64,000 bases of DNA from Desulfomicrobium escambiense DSM 10707 (lineage in GTDB: Bacteria > Desulfobacterota > Desulfovibrionia > Desulfovibrionales > Desulfomicrobiaceae): contig NZ_AUAR01000003.1 in assembly GCF_000428825.1 (NCBI RefSeq), positions 186,001 to 250,000 on the forward strand. The letters are read 5' to 3'. Below the pieces are notes generated by a model. It saw nothing but the letters and a program-made list of their open reading frames with translations, was not told the DNA's origin and did no database searches. Position numbers and translations under genes: made by a program. Below, one piece after another: positions 35,545 through 44,020 of the stretch. Each line of letters begins with the position of its first letter. Position 1 is the stretch's first letter.

Positions 35545-37179
35545 TTAGCGGGAATAGACCTTGAGCTGGTCGCCGGGCCGGATATGGGTGTTGGCCGCCA
35601 GCTTGTTCCAGCTGAGCAGATCCTGCGCGCTCACGCCGAAACGCTTGGCGATGGACCACAAGGTATCGCCCTGCCGAACCTGGTAGCTGACGAGATCCTT
35701 GCGCACGGTATCCGCCTGGGCCTGGGCCTTTTTGGTCTCCGCGCGGCCCGCATCGGGTACGAACAGCTTCTGGCCGACCTTGAGGGTCGTTGAGCCGCGC
35801 AACCCGTTGGCCTGCAGCAGGGTCGAGGGATCCGCCTCGAACTGCTTGGCGATGGACCATACCGTATCGCCCTGGCGGACCACATAGTTGGCCCGCTTCG
35901 AAGCCCACATCTTCGTCTCCGCCACGGCAGGAGCCTCTTCGCCCGACGACTGGCCGGGCACGCGCAACACCTGCCCCACGCTCAGTTTCCTGACCGTGTT
36001 GGCCTTCTGCAGATCCTTGACCGGCACGTTGAACTTCTTGGCCACACCCCACCAAGTATCGCCGGGCTGCACCCTGTGGCTGGCGTACTCCGTGCGTTTG
36101 ACGATGACCGGCTTCTTCAGGAACTCCTGGGCCTGGGCCACGAGATGGCCGGGCACCGCGATCTGTATGGTCCGCGTGGGCGGAGCCTCCTGCTTGCGCA
36201 GGGCGGGGTTCAGCTCCCGGAAGGACTTCCAGTCTACGCCGATGCTTCGGGCCATGGCCTGTAGATCCGTACCCGGCGCGGCCTTCAGCTTTGAGGGCGT
36301 CGCGGTCCGCCTGTCGAGATCGAGGGGCTCAAAGCCCAGCTTCTCCAGGTTCCTGGCCACTTTGACTAGGGCGAGAAACTTGGGAACGTACAGTTTCGTT
36401 TCCTGCTTCAGGTCGTCGGAGGCCTCGCACAGGGAAAAGTAGTCCTCGCTTCCGGTCTTCTTCAAGGCCCGACCGACCGCACCCTCGCCGGCATTGTACG
36501 CCGCCAGGGCCAAAGGCCAGTCCCCGAACTCCGCATACAGCTTCTTCAGGTACGCGATGGCCGCCTCGGTGGCCATGTACGGGTCGCGCCGCTCGTCCAC
36601 CCAACTGTCCACGGTCAGCCCGTATATCCGGCCGGTCTGGGGCATGAACTGCCAGATGCCGCCGGCGCCGGCCGAAGAGACGGCAAAGGGGTTGAACCCG
36701 CTCTCGGCGAAGGGCAGGTAGATGAGGTCCTCGGGGAGGCCTTCGGCCAGAAAACGCGCCCTGATGTGCGGCAGGTAGTTCTGGGCCCGCTTGAGCCACC
36801 CCTCCATGGTCCCCCGGTGGGTGTGGGCGTAGTAGTGAAAATAGCGCTGGACTTCCGCATTATCATCGGTATCCAAGGCGACAGGAAAGGACATCTGCGC
36901 ATCGAGGATGCTTTTTTCCTCGGCGGACAGCACGCTGTCCGCGGGGAGGTCCTCCCGGCCCTGCAGAACATCGACGTACTCGGAGTCCTCGTCCTGGGCG
37001 GAAGCTTCCTGGGTTGCGTTGCCGGAGTCGGCGGATGCGTCCGCTCCCTCTCCGGCGTCCTGCGCCGTCACGTCCACACCCGGTCCGACAGAGGCCGGGT
37101 TCTGGGCCTGCTTGGCGGGCATACACCCGGCAAGAGCCAGCAGGACGGCGAGCAGGATCACTCGTATATCGACTGTCAA
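35545..37179 (-). CDS. MltD-type membrane-bound lytic transglycosylase with three LysM domains
   Basis: A 544-residue lipoprotein. The lipobox LALAGC lies at residues ~15-20. An acidic linker (to about residue 95) precedes the SLT domain with the catalytic glutamate in LPFAESGFNPFAVSSAGAGG and LALAAYNAGEG. Three LysM repeats follow near residues 365-410, 435-480 and 498-544. It cleaves peptidoglycan from the outer or inner membrane face. TTG 37179 is chosen because AGGAG is seven bases upstream and places the signal peptide properly; the longer frame to 37341 would bury it. Confidence 0.88.
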   Translation of the reverse strand: MTVDIRVILLAVLLALAGCMPAKQAQNPASVGPGVDVTAQDAGEGADASADSGNATQEASAQDEDSEYVDVLQGREDLPADSVLSAEEKSILDAQMSFPVALDTDDNAEVQRYFHYYAHTHRGTMEGWLKRAQNYLPHIRARFLAEGLPEDLIYLPFAESGFNPFAVSSAGAGGIWQFMPQTGRIYGLTVDSWVDERRDPYMATEAAIAYLKKLYAEFGDWPLALAAYNAGEGAVGRALKKTGSEDYFSLCEASDDLKQETKLYVPKFLALVKVARNLEKLGFEPLDLDRRTATPSKLKAAPGTDLQAMARSIGVDWKSFRELNPALRKQEAPPTRTIQIAVPGHLVAQAQEFLKKPVIVKRTEYASHRVQPGDTWWGVAKKFNVPVKDLQKANTVRKLSVGQVLRVPGQSSGEEAPAVAETKMWASKRANYVVRQGDTVWSIAKQFEADPSTLLQANGLRGSTTLKVGQKLFVPDAGRAETKKAQAQADTVRKDLVSYQVRQGDTLWSIAKRFGVSAQDLLSWNKLAANTHIRPGDQLKVYSR

Positions 37180-37311
37180 AACAATCTCCTGGTCAAATGT
37201 TGGCCCCTGGGACGCGAAAAATCCGTCCCAGCGAGATCGAGCATTTTGCCCTGCTACAGAAAAAAACCCGAAATTGCAAACCCGCCAGCCCGGCTCATCA
37301 CGGATCAGCAC

Positions 37312-38058
37312 ATGAACGACAATCCCGACCTCAGAAGCCACCTGACCCCCGGCCGCAAGCCGGTTCTCGAACTTCTCCGCTCACGGCCCGAGGCCCTCGA
37401 CACGGTCTTTCTGGACGAGGACGCACCGGGACTCGGCGACGTCCTCGGTCAATGCAGGGAGGCCGGCGTGCGCTTCCGCAAGGTCCGGCGCGCCGAACTG
37501 GACCGCATGTTCCCCGGCAACCACCAGGGCGTGGTCGGCCGCCTGCGAGGACGGCAGCTCGTGGATCTGGACGCCCTCATCGCCGAAACCGGCCGCTGCC
37601 CCTTTCCCCTCATCCTGGCTCTCGATCAGGTCCAGGACCCCGGCAACGTCGGCACTCTTGCCCGCACCCTGCTCGCCCTGGGCGGAGCCGGCCTTCTTTT
37701 TCCGCGCGACCGCACGGCCTTCATCGGCCCGGCCGCGGCCAAGGCGGCGGCAGGAGCCCTGGACCGGCTGCCCCTGTGCCAGGTGGTCAACCTGGCCCGA
37801 GCCCTGGACGCCTGCGCCGAGGCGGGGCTGACGATCTACGGCTCCGCCGCCGGACCGGCGAGTACGGACCTCTTCACGGCCAGGCTCGATTTCCCGGCAG
37901 TGCTGGTGCTCGGCAACGAGGACAAGGGAATGCGCCCGAACGTGGGCAAGCGCTGCGCGGCCATGCTCTCCATCCCCATGCGGGGCGGGTTCGATTCCCT
38001 GAACGTGGCCCAGGCGGGGGCCATGATCATGACGGAGATGCTGCGCCGCAGAAGCTGA
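37312..38058 (+). CDS. TrmH/SpoU family RNA 2'-O-methyltransferase
   Basis: A 248-residue SAM-dependent methyltransferase with an N-terminal substrate-binding domain (about 1-75) and the SPOUT knot domain. Motif 1 is DQVQDPGNVGTLARTLLALG, motif 2 VLGNEDKGM and motif 3 IPMRGGFDSLNVAQAGAMIM. The two-domain layout is like RlmB (23S rRNA Gm2251), but the exact nucleotide is not predictable. The start has only a weak ribosome site; ATG 37312 fits the family start. Confidence 0.88.
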   Translation: MNDNPDLRSHLTPGRKPVLELLRSRPEALDTVFLDEDAPGLGDVLGQCREAGVRFRKVRRAELDRMFPGNHQGVVGRLRGRQLVDLDALIAETGRCPFPLILALDQVQDPGNVGTLARTLLALGGAGLLFPRDRTAFIGPAAAKAAAGALDRLPLCQVVNLARALDACAEAGLTIYGSAAGPASTDLFTARLDFPAVLVLGNEDKGMRPNVGKRCAAMLSIPMRGGFDSLNVAQAGAMIMTEMLRRRS

Positions 38059-38068
38059 ATGCGGGAGA

Positions 38069-38338
38069 CTACTTGATGTACTGCGGGAAGTTCAGGAACA
38101 CGTCCTGGGTGAAGGTGATCATCTTGTCCATGATCCAGGGGAAGGAGATGAGCAGCGCCACGAAGACGGCGATGATCTTGGGCACGAAGGTCAGCGTCAT
38201 CTCCTGAATCTGGGTCGCGGCCTGCAGGATGCTGACCAGCACGCCGACCCCCAGGCCCACGCCCAGCATGGGCAGGGAGATGGCCAGGGTCAATTCGATG
38301 GACTGCCGCGCGAAACCTATCACGAATTCGGGGGTCAT
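38069..38338 (-). CDS. fliQ: Flagellar export apparatus protein FliQ
   Basis: An 89-residue protein with two membrane helices and the start TPEFVIGFARQSIELTLAIS typical of FliQ. It is part of the FliPQR export gate in the basal body. The end of the minus-strand flagellar cluster; fliR and flhB do not follow. AAGGAG precedes the start. Confidence 0.96.
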   Translation of the reverse strand: MTPEFVIGFARQSIELTLAISLPMLGVGLGVGVLVSILQAATQIQEMTLTFVPKIIAVFVALLISFPWIMDKMITFTQDVFLNFPQYIK

Positions 38339-38359
38339 GGGTTCACTCCTTGACTCGGG

Positions 38360-39148
38360 CTAGACGAAACTGTTGACGAGGGAGCCGACGAGCAGGTTCC
38401 AGCCGTCGACCATGACGAAGAGCAGGATCTTGAACGGCAGGGACACCATGACCGGCGGCAGCATCATCATGCCCATGGACAGCAGGATGCTCGCCACGAC
38501 CATGTCGAGGATCAGGAACGGGATGTAGATCAGAAACCCGATCTGGAAGCCCGTCTTGAGCTCGCTGATGACGTAGGCCGGAACGAGGACCATGGTCGGG
38601 ACGTCTTCCTTGCTCTTGGGCCGCTCCAGGCCCGTGATGGAAAAGAACACGGACAGGTCCTTCTCGCGTGTATGCTTGAACAGGAACGTCCTGAGGGGCG
38701 TCTCGGCTCGGCCGATGGCCACGTCGTACCCGATCTCCTCCTTCAGGTAGGGTTGCAGGGCCGTATCGTTGATGGTCCTTCCCGTGGGCATCATGATGAC
38801 CACGGTCATGAAGATGGCCAGGGAGGCCAGAACCTGGTTCGGCGGCATCTGCTGCGTGCCCATGGCCTGCCGCAGGAAATGGAAGACGATGATGATGCGG
38901 GTGAAGGACGTGACCGTCAGCACGATGGCCGGGGCCAGGGACAGGACCGTCAGCAGGGCCATGACCTCCAGGGCCACAGCCACCTTCTGGGGCTCGGCCT
39001 GGGCGCTGGACAGGGACAGGGACAGGGACGGGACGCTCGGGACCTGCTGGGCCAGGGCCGCCAGGGGGAAAAGCAGAAAAAGACTAGGAAGAAGGATCCT
39101 GGCCGCTTTCACGCTCCAGTGCTGTCTGAAAATCCGGGGTGGGGTCAT
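38360..39148 (-). CDS. fliP: Flagellar export apparatus protein FliP
   Basis: A 262-residue export-gate protein with a cleavable-type N-terminal signal (to about residue 35), four membrane helices and conserved FTRIIIVFHFLRQAMGTQQMPPNQV. It forms the core pore with FliQ and FliR. ATG 39148 makes it overlap fliO by 65 bases; a GTG at 39112 would shorten the overlap but lacks a properly spaced ribosome site. Confidence 0.96.
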   Translation of the reverse strand: MTPPRIFRQHWSVKAARILLPSLFLLFPLAALAQQVPSVPSLSLSLSSAQAEPQKVAVALEVMALLTVLSLAPAIVLTVTSFTRIIIVFHFLRQAMGTQQMPPNQVLASLAIFMTVVIMMPTGRTINDTALQPYLKEEIGYDVAIGRAETPLRTFLFKHTREKDLSVFFSITGLERPKSKEDVPTMVLVPAYVISELKTGFQIGFLIYIPFLILDMVVASILLSMGMMMLPPVMVSLPFKILLFVMVDGWNLLVGSLVNSFV

Positions 39149-39440
39149 GGTCTGCCTTGTGCTCCGCGATCAGGTTGATGCCGGCGTCGGTCACGCCCAG
39201 CACCAGAAGCCTATTCAAGAAGCGGACCACCACCAGCTGTTTGCGCGGACCAAGGGCCACGCGTTCCTCGACCCGCAGGGAGCCCGCCCCGCGGCCCTGC
39301 AGGCGTGAGGCCAGCCCGAAGCGCTTGAGGAGCGCAAAAGCCAGAAAAATGAGCCCGAGGATGAGCAGCAGCGCCGCGGCCATCTTCACGGCGGCCAGCC
39401 CCAGCCCGGCGCCCGCGCCTGTCAGGGTTGCGTTATCCAA
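39084..39440 (-). CDS. fliO: Flagellar protein FliO
   Basis: A 118-residue protein with one membrane helix (about residues 18-42) and a cytoplasmic domain with EERVALGPRKQLVVVRF, as in FliO. It assists FliP ring assembly. It overlaps fliN by eight bases and fliP by 65. Confidence 0.9.
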   Translation of the reverse strand: MDNATLTGAGAGLGLAAVKMAAALLLILGLIFLAFALLKRFGLASRLQGRGAGSLRVEERVALGPRKQLVVVRFLNRLLVLGVTDAGINLIAEHKADHDPTPDFQTALERESGQDPSS

Positions 39441-39996
39441 GCTGCTTCACCCGCTCGATGGGACTGATGATGTCCGTAAGGCGCACGCCGAACTTCTCGT
39501 TGATGACCACGGCCTCGCCGCGCGCCACGAGCTTGCCGTTGACCAGGATCTCCAGGGGTTCGCCGGCCAGCTTGTTCAGTTCGATGACCGATCCCTGCCC
39601 GAGCTGCAGCAGTTCGTTGATGAGGAGCTTGGTACTGCCGAGCTGGGCCGAAACCTCCAGCGGGATGTCGAGGATGAAGTCCAGATCCTTGCGCAGGTTG
39701 TCGGGTTTGGGCGCTTTGGCCTCGGCCGTCAAATCTTTGTATTCAAAATCCCGACTCTGGGCGGAAAGCTGCTTCTGCTTCTTCTCGCGCTGGATCTTGC
39801 CCTCCTCCTCGTCGGCCAAAGCCTTGGCCCACTCCTCGGCCAGGGCTTGGTCCGAGCCGCCCGGCTCCTGCTCCTTGAGGGCCGCGCTCCAGGCGTCGGC
39901 AAGATCCTGCTCGCCTCCGCCGGCGGACTCCGCGGTGCTCTGCTCTTCAAGGGCTGCGGCCCACTCCGCCGCCAGTTTGTCCTGATCTTCGACCAT
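39433..39996 (-). CDS. fliN: Flagellar motor switch protein FliN with repeated N-terminal motif
   Basis: A 187-residue protein. The C-terminal FliN/SpoA domain (about 105-187) has LDIPLEVSAQLG, LGQGSVIELNKLAGEP and GVRLTDI. The acidic N-terminal extension (1-75) holds three copies of an L-A-x-x-W-x-x-A-L motif with Trp at residues 12, 36 and 56. FliN lines the base of the C-ring and sets rotation direction and export. The repeats are discussed in the findings. Confidence 0.95.
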   Translation of the reverse strand: MVEDQDKLAAEWAAALEEQSTAESAGGGEQDLADAWSAALKEQEPGGSDQALAEEWAKALADEEEGKIQREKKQKQLSAQSRDFEYKDLTAEAKAPKPDNLRKDLDFILDIPLEVSAQLGSTKLLINELLQLGQGSVIELNKLAGEPLEILVNGKLVARGEAVVINEKFGVRLTDIISPIERVKQLG

Positions 39997-40005
39997 ACCG
40001 TACCC

Positions 40006-41052
40006 CTAGTAATTGAGTTCCTGTTCCTTGATGACCTTGAAGGCCTTGTTTCCCTTGACAAACCCCGGATGGCCCAAAAATTTGAGCACGCCCTGGATGC
40101 GGGCCGTGAGAAGATCGTCCTCGTCCTGATCCAGGAGCAGGATGTCCCCGACCTTGAGATCGAGAAGCTGGCGGCCGGTCATCTGCGTCGTGCCGAAAGT
40201 CACGCCCACGTCCACGGGTGTCTCCATGAGCCGGTCCCGGAAGCGGGAAATCCAGGCGTGGTCGATCTCCAGGCGCTCTGTCTGGAAGGCGGCATAGAGC
40301 TTGGACCGGAAGCGGGAAATCCAGGCGTGGTCGATCTCCAGGCGCTCTGTCTGGAAGGCGGCATAGAGCTTGGAGCGGATGGGTTCGATGGTCGCGTAGG
40401 GCAGGGCCAGGACCATGGAGCCCAGGGCGTTCTCCAGCTCCACCTCGAAGGAGATGACCACGACCACGTCGCTGGGCGGGACGATGGTCGCGAACTGCGG
40501 ATTGATCTCCGAGCGCAGGAGTTCGATGCTGACCTCATGCACCGGCCGCCAGGCGTCCTCCAGGTTGGCCAGGATGATCTTGACCACCTTGACGATGATG
40601 GACTGCTCGATGGGCGTGAAGTCGCGCCCCTCGATCTTGGGCTGGCTGCCCGCCCCGCCGAAGAAGTTCTCGACCAGGGAGAAGACCAGGCGCGTGTCGA
40701 CCACCAGCAGGGCGTTGCCGCGCAGGGGGTCGATCTTGAAGATGTTGATGCTCGTTGGCACGGGCAGGGAACGCATGAAGTCCCCGAACTTGGACATGTC
40801 GATGGAGATGGGGTTCACGTCCACCCGCTTGCGCATGGTGTTGGCCAGGGCGCTGGTGCACAGGCGCGAGAAGCGGTCGTTGATGATCTCGAGCACCGGC
40901 ATGCGGCCGCGGATGATGCGGTCCTGGTTGGCCAGGTCGAAGGACACGACGCCGCTCTGATCCTCGACGACCTCCTCCTCGGTCTCGATCTCCCCGCCCG
41001 AGATGCCCCGCAACAGGGCATCGACCTCGTCCTGGTTCAGGATCTTGCTCAT
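40006..41052 (-). CDS. fliM: Flagellar motor switch protein FliM with internal 23-residue duplication
   Basis: A 348-residue switch protein. The N-terminal CheY-binding motif KILNQDEVDALLRGI is intact. The middle CheC-like domain and the C-terminal SpoA domain (DVGVTFGTTQMTGRQLLDLK) follow. Residues about 227-249 and 250-272 are identical (RSKLYAAFQTERLEIDHAWI and on), from a perfect 69-bp tandem repeat. Without it the protein would be 325 residues, the usual length. The duplication falls between the middle and C-terminal domains. Confidence 0.95.
   Translation of the reverse strand: MSKILNQDEVDALLRGISGGEIETEEEVVEDQSGVVSFDLANQDRIIRGRMPVLEIINDRFSRLCTSALANTMRKRVDVNPISIDMSKFGDFMRSLPVPTSINIFKIDPLRGNALLVVDTRLVFSLVENFFGGAGSQPKIEGRDFTPIEQSIIVKVVKIILANLEDAWRPVHEVSIELLRSEINPQFATIVPPSDVVVVISFEVELENALGSMVLALPYATIEPIRSKLYAAFQTERLEIDHAWISRFRSKLYAAFQTERLEIDHAWISRFRDRLMETPVDVGVTFGTTQMTGRQLLDLKVGDILLLDQDEDDLLTARIQGVLKFLGHPGFVKGNKAFKVIKEQELNY
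40237..40374 (-). repeat. Perfect 69-bp tandem repeat inside fliM
   Basis: 40237-40305 and 40306-40374 are identical. The unit length is a multiple of three, so the frame is kept. Confidence 0.95.
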
Positions 41053-41068
41053 AGACTTCCCGCAGGCC

Positions 41069-41620
41069 CTACTGGACCACGAATTCCGTGAAATAGACGT
41101 TGCGCACCTTGCCCTTGCCCAGAATCTGGTTCAGGCGCTCAACGATCTGGTTCTTGAGTTCGATCTTGCGATCCATGCTGCTGATCTCCTCGAAGGTCTT
41201 GCTCGACAGCAGGAGCAACAGTGTGTCCTTGACCTTGGGCATGGCCGCGGTCAGTGCGGCCGCGGCCGCGGCATCGGCCACTTCCACGTCCATGGTGGTC
41301 TTCAGGTAGCGCCGCCCCATGGGATCGGACAGGTTGACCACGAAGGCGTCGAGAGTGACCAGCTGGCCGCCTGTTGCGGGCGCCGCGGCTTCCTTCTTCT
41401 CCCCTTCGGCCTTGCCTGCCGCGGCCGTCTCACCTTCGGCCGACGCTTCGTGCCCGGCCGCCGCGTCTCCCGCCAGCTTGGGCTGCAGATAGAACTTCCA
41501 GGCCGCAAACCCGCCGCCGCCCAGCACGCCCAGCACCAGAACCAGGATGATGATCAGCTTGAGCTTTCCGCCCTTTTTCTTGGCTTCCTTTTCCGGGGCC
41601 TGCGCTTTTTTGTCGGCCAT
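41069..41620 (-). CDS. fliL: Flagellar basal body-associated protein FliL
   Basis: A 183-residue single-pass protein. A lysine-rich cytoplasmic start, a membrane helix (about residues 20-42), an Ala/Glu-rich linker and the periplasmic FliL domain ending NVYFTEFVVQ are present. FliL surrounds the stator and supports torque. It lies between the motB genes and fliM. Confidence 0.93.
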   Translation of the reverse strand: MADKKAQAPEKEAKKKGGKLKLIIILVLVLGVLGGGGFAAWKFYLQPKLAGDAAAGHEASAEGETAAAGKAEGEKKEAAAPATGGQLVTLDAFVVNLSDPMGRRYLKTTMDVEVADAAAAAALTAAMPKVKDTLLLLLSSKTFEEISSMDRKIELKNQIVERLNQILGKGKVRNVYFTEFVVQ

Positions 41621-41655
41621 TTGTTCCTCCTTCGTCGTTCATGCGAAAACCGGGC

Positions 41656-42384
41656 CTAAAGATACGTTCTGCCTGTGGTTTTCAGCAATATTTCCACGCG
41701 TCTGTTCCTGGCCCGGCCTTCGGGCGTGGCGTTGTCGCCCAAAGGAAAGGCCTCGCCATAGGCGGAAACCGAAAACCGTCCGGGATCGAAACCCGTCTGC
41801 AGAAAGACGCCGAGCACGGCCATGGCCCTTTCCGCAGACAAGGTGTAGTTGTCCTTGGTTGTTCCGGGCACGTTGTCCGTATACCCGGCCACGTTGACCG
41901 GCATGGTCGTCGTGGCCAGAAATCTGGCGAACTCGGCCAGCAGCTTGCGGCTGCCTTCGCTGAGTTCGCTCCCGCCGGTTTCAAAGAGCAGCCCGTCGGA
42001 CAGCACCAGGGCCAGCCCTTCGGGCCTCGCCAGGATCTGAAGATTGGCGTTCAGGGTGCTTCTGGACATGCCCTCGGGCAGGACCTCATCGGGAAAAAGC
42101 AGGTCCTTGATACGCTGCGGATTCTCCAGCACGTCGGCCGGATTCTCGATGGCCATCTGCACGAGGGTGAAGCGCGTCGGAATCCTGCCTGCGCCCTTCT
42201 TCGGGGCCAGGCCCATGTCGCCCGCGAAATTCGAGACCACGTCGCGTAGCACTGACCTGTCCATGGAGGACATGGACAGGAGCAGCACGAAGAAGGCCAG
42301 CAGGAGGGTGACCATGTCCGCGAAGGTGACCATCCAGGCCGCTCCCGGCGCCAGGCTCCGGTAGGGTTTGCGCTTGAGGGCCAT
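41656..42384 (-). CDS. MotB-type stator protein, second copy
   Basis: A 242-residue protein with one N-terminal membrane helix preceded by WMVTFADMVTLLLAFFVLLL, carrying the proton-binding Asp. A C-terminal OmpA/MotB peptidoglycan-binding domain (about 120-235) has NVAGYTDNVPGTTKDNYTLS. It starts one base after the stop of the other motB. The two differ much in the linker, so they are not a recent duplicate. Confidence 0.9.
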   Translation of the reverse strand: MALKRKPYRSLAPGAAWMVTFADMVTLLLAFFVLLLSMSSMDRSVLRDVVSNFAGDMGLAPKKGAGRIPTRFTLVQMAIENPADVLENPQRIKDLLFPDEVLPEGMSRSTLNANLQILARPEGLALVLSDGLLFETGGSELSEGSRKLLAEFARFLATTTMPVNVAGYTDNVPGTTKDNYTLSAERAMAVLGVFLQTGFDPGRFSVSAYGEAFPLGDNATPEGRARNRRVEILLKTTGRTYL

Positions 42385-42385
42385 C

Positions 42386-43222
42386 TCAGGGCTTCCCCGG
42401 CAGGTCGAAGCGGAAGAGGAAATCGTCCACGCTGAAGCTGTCCTTCACGCGCGCCTTCTCTTCCTCCAGCGCCTTCTGCGCGGCCAGTTCGGCGCTCCAA
42501 CTGCCGATGCGGTGATCCAGCGTGAGCTCCACCCTCCGGTTGGCCTGCCTGCCTTCACGGCTGTCCCCGCCGACACGCGGCCGAAAGCGCCCGTAGGCTT
42601 CCAGGCGCAGCTTGTCCTGCGGGATGCCGGCTTCGAGGAAATAGCGGTACACGGCCACAACCCGGGCCAGAGAGAGTTCCCAGGAGAAATCGACCTTGAC
42701 CCACGGTTTGGGCAGATAATCCGGCCCGTATTCGTCCATGCCTTCGGCGGTGTGCCCCGACAGCCCCATGGGGTACGCGCTCGCGGCCACCACGGGCAGG
42801 ACCTTGGCCAGCAGGGCGCGCCCATGCTCGGTCAATTCGGCCGTCCCGGGCGCGAACAGGGCCGCGGCGTCCATGGACAGGCGCTGGATGAACCGGTTGG
42901 ACTCGAAGCGCAGATCCTTGTCCGGGTCTTCCTGCAGCCGCTCCTTGACCGGCGAAAGGTCGTGAAAAACATTGATCGGACCGGGATCGACGCGCGTACG
43001 GGTGTCGGAGATGGTCAGGTCGTCCAGGCTGGGGGCGCCCGTCCCGAAGGTGCCGGAAACCGAGCCAAGCGCCACCTTGCGCTTGTAGACGTCCGTCATG
43101 GAGGCCATGGACACCAGCACGATGAAAAACGTCATCATCAGGGTGACCATGTCCGAAAAGGTGATCATCCAGGACGGGAGCCCGGAGTCGGGTTCCTGGC
43201 GCTTTTCCCTGCGTTTGAGCAT
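42386..43222 (-). CDS. motB: MotB-type stator protein, first copy
   Basis: A 278-residue stator subunit. SWMITFSDMVTLMMTFFIVL holds the conserved membrane Asp. A longer linker precedes the OmpA-like domain (about 135-255; GLSGHTAEGMDEYG, RRVELTLDHRIG). It follows motA by 19 bases. The peptidoglycan-binding domain is more divergent than in the second copy. Confidence 0.9.
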   Translation of the reverse strand: MLKRREKRQEPDSGLPSWMITFSDMVTLMMTFFIVLVSMASMTDVYKRKVALGSVSGTFGTGAPSLDDLTISDTRTRVDPGPINVFHDLSPVKERLQEDPDKDLRFESNRFIQRLSMDAAALFAPGTAELTEHGRALLAKVLPVVAASAYPMGLSGHTAEGMDEYGPDYLPKPWVKVDFSWELSLARVVAVYRYFLEAGIPQDKLRLEAYGRFRPRVGGDSREGRQANRRVELTLDHRIGSWSAELAAQKALEEEKARVKDSFSVDDFLFRFDLPGKP

Positions 43223-43241
43223 GGCGTTCCCCGGCCGTCCT

Positions 43242-43997
43242 TCAGGGTCTGAACCTGCGCTCCTTGGGCGGCAGGTAGCTGTTCATCTTCTCTTCGAGGA
43301 TGCGCGGGTTCTCGCCCCGCGAGATGGACATGATCCCCTCGACGATCATGGTCCGCACCAGGACTTCTTCCCGGCTGCGGGCCCGGAGCTTGCCGGCCAT
43401 GGGGTTGAAGACGAGATTGGCCAGAATCGCCCCGTAGAACGTGGTCAGCAGGGCCACGGCCATGGCCGGCCCGATGGTGCTGGGGTCGTTCATGCGCTTG
43501 AGCATGAGCACCAGGCCAATGATGGTGCCGACCATGCCCATGCCCGGGGCCAGGCTCCCGAACGTCTGCAGGATCTCCGCGCCCTTGAGGTGGCGCTCTT
43601 CCAGGCAGGCGATCTCGGTCTCCAGAATCTCCTGGATGAGCTGGGGGTCGAGACCGTCGACGGTCAGCTGCAGGCCCTTGCGCAGAAAGTCGTCGGGAAT
43701 GCTCTTGAGATGCGCCTCCAGGGACAGAATGCCCTCGCGCCGCACGCGCGTGGCGTAGTCCGTGAACTGGGCGATGAGCTCCCCGGGCTCCTGGGCCTTG
43801 GAGGTGAAGGTCTTGCCCATGATGCGCGCCACGCCGAGCACGCTCTCCAGCGGGTACGTCACCAGCACCGCGCCGAGGGTGCCGCCGAAGACGATGAGGA
43901 CCGAGGAGAAATCGAAGAAGAGCATGAAGTCCCGGCCCAAGGCGGCGATGACCAGCCCGAAGGCAACCAGGATTCCGATGATGGTGGCCAGATCCAT
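43242..43997 (-). CDS. motA: Flagellar motor stator protein MotA
   Basis: A 251-residue four-helix stator subunit. PGMGMVGTIIGLVLMLKRMNDP and GPAMAVALLTTFYGAILANLVFNP are the third and fourth helices of the MotA/TolQ/ExbB family. It forms the ion channel with MotB. ATG 43997 is chosen because a longer frame is only unrelated coding from yggS. It begins the motility block, 23 bases after yggS. Confidence 0.95.
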   Translation of the reverse strand: MDLATIIGILVAFGLVIAALGRDFMLFFDFSSVLIVFGGTLGAVLVTYPLESVLGVARIMGKTFTSKAQEPGELIAQFTDYATRVRREGILSLEAHLKSIPDDFLRKGLQLTVDGLDPQLIQEILETEIACLEERHLKGAEILQTFGSLAPGMGMVGTIIGLVLMLKRMNDPSTIGPAMAVALLTTFYGAILANLVFNPMAGKLRARSREEVLVRTMIVEGIMSISRGENPRILEEKMNSYLPPKERRFRP

Positions 43998-44020
43998 AAG
44001 ACAAGCTTCCCCTTTGGCCG

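Noticed and set aside
40237-40374. FliM repeat as two separate domains or a gene fusion
   Set aside because: The copies are identical at DNA level and only 23 residues long; it is a tandem duplication, not an evolved domain repeat.
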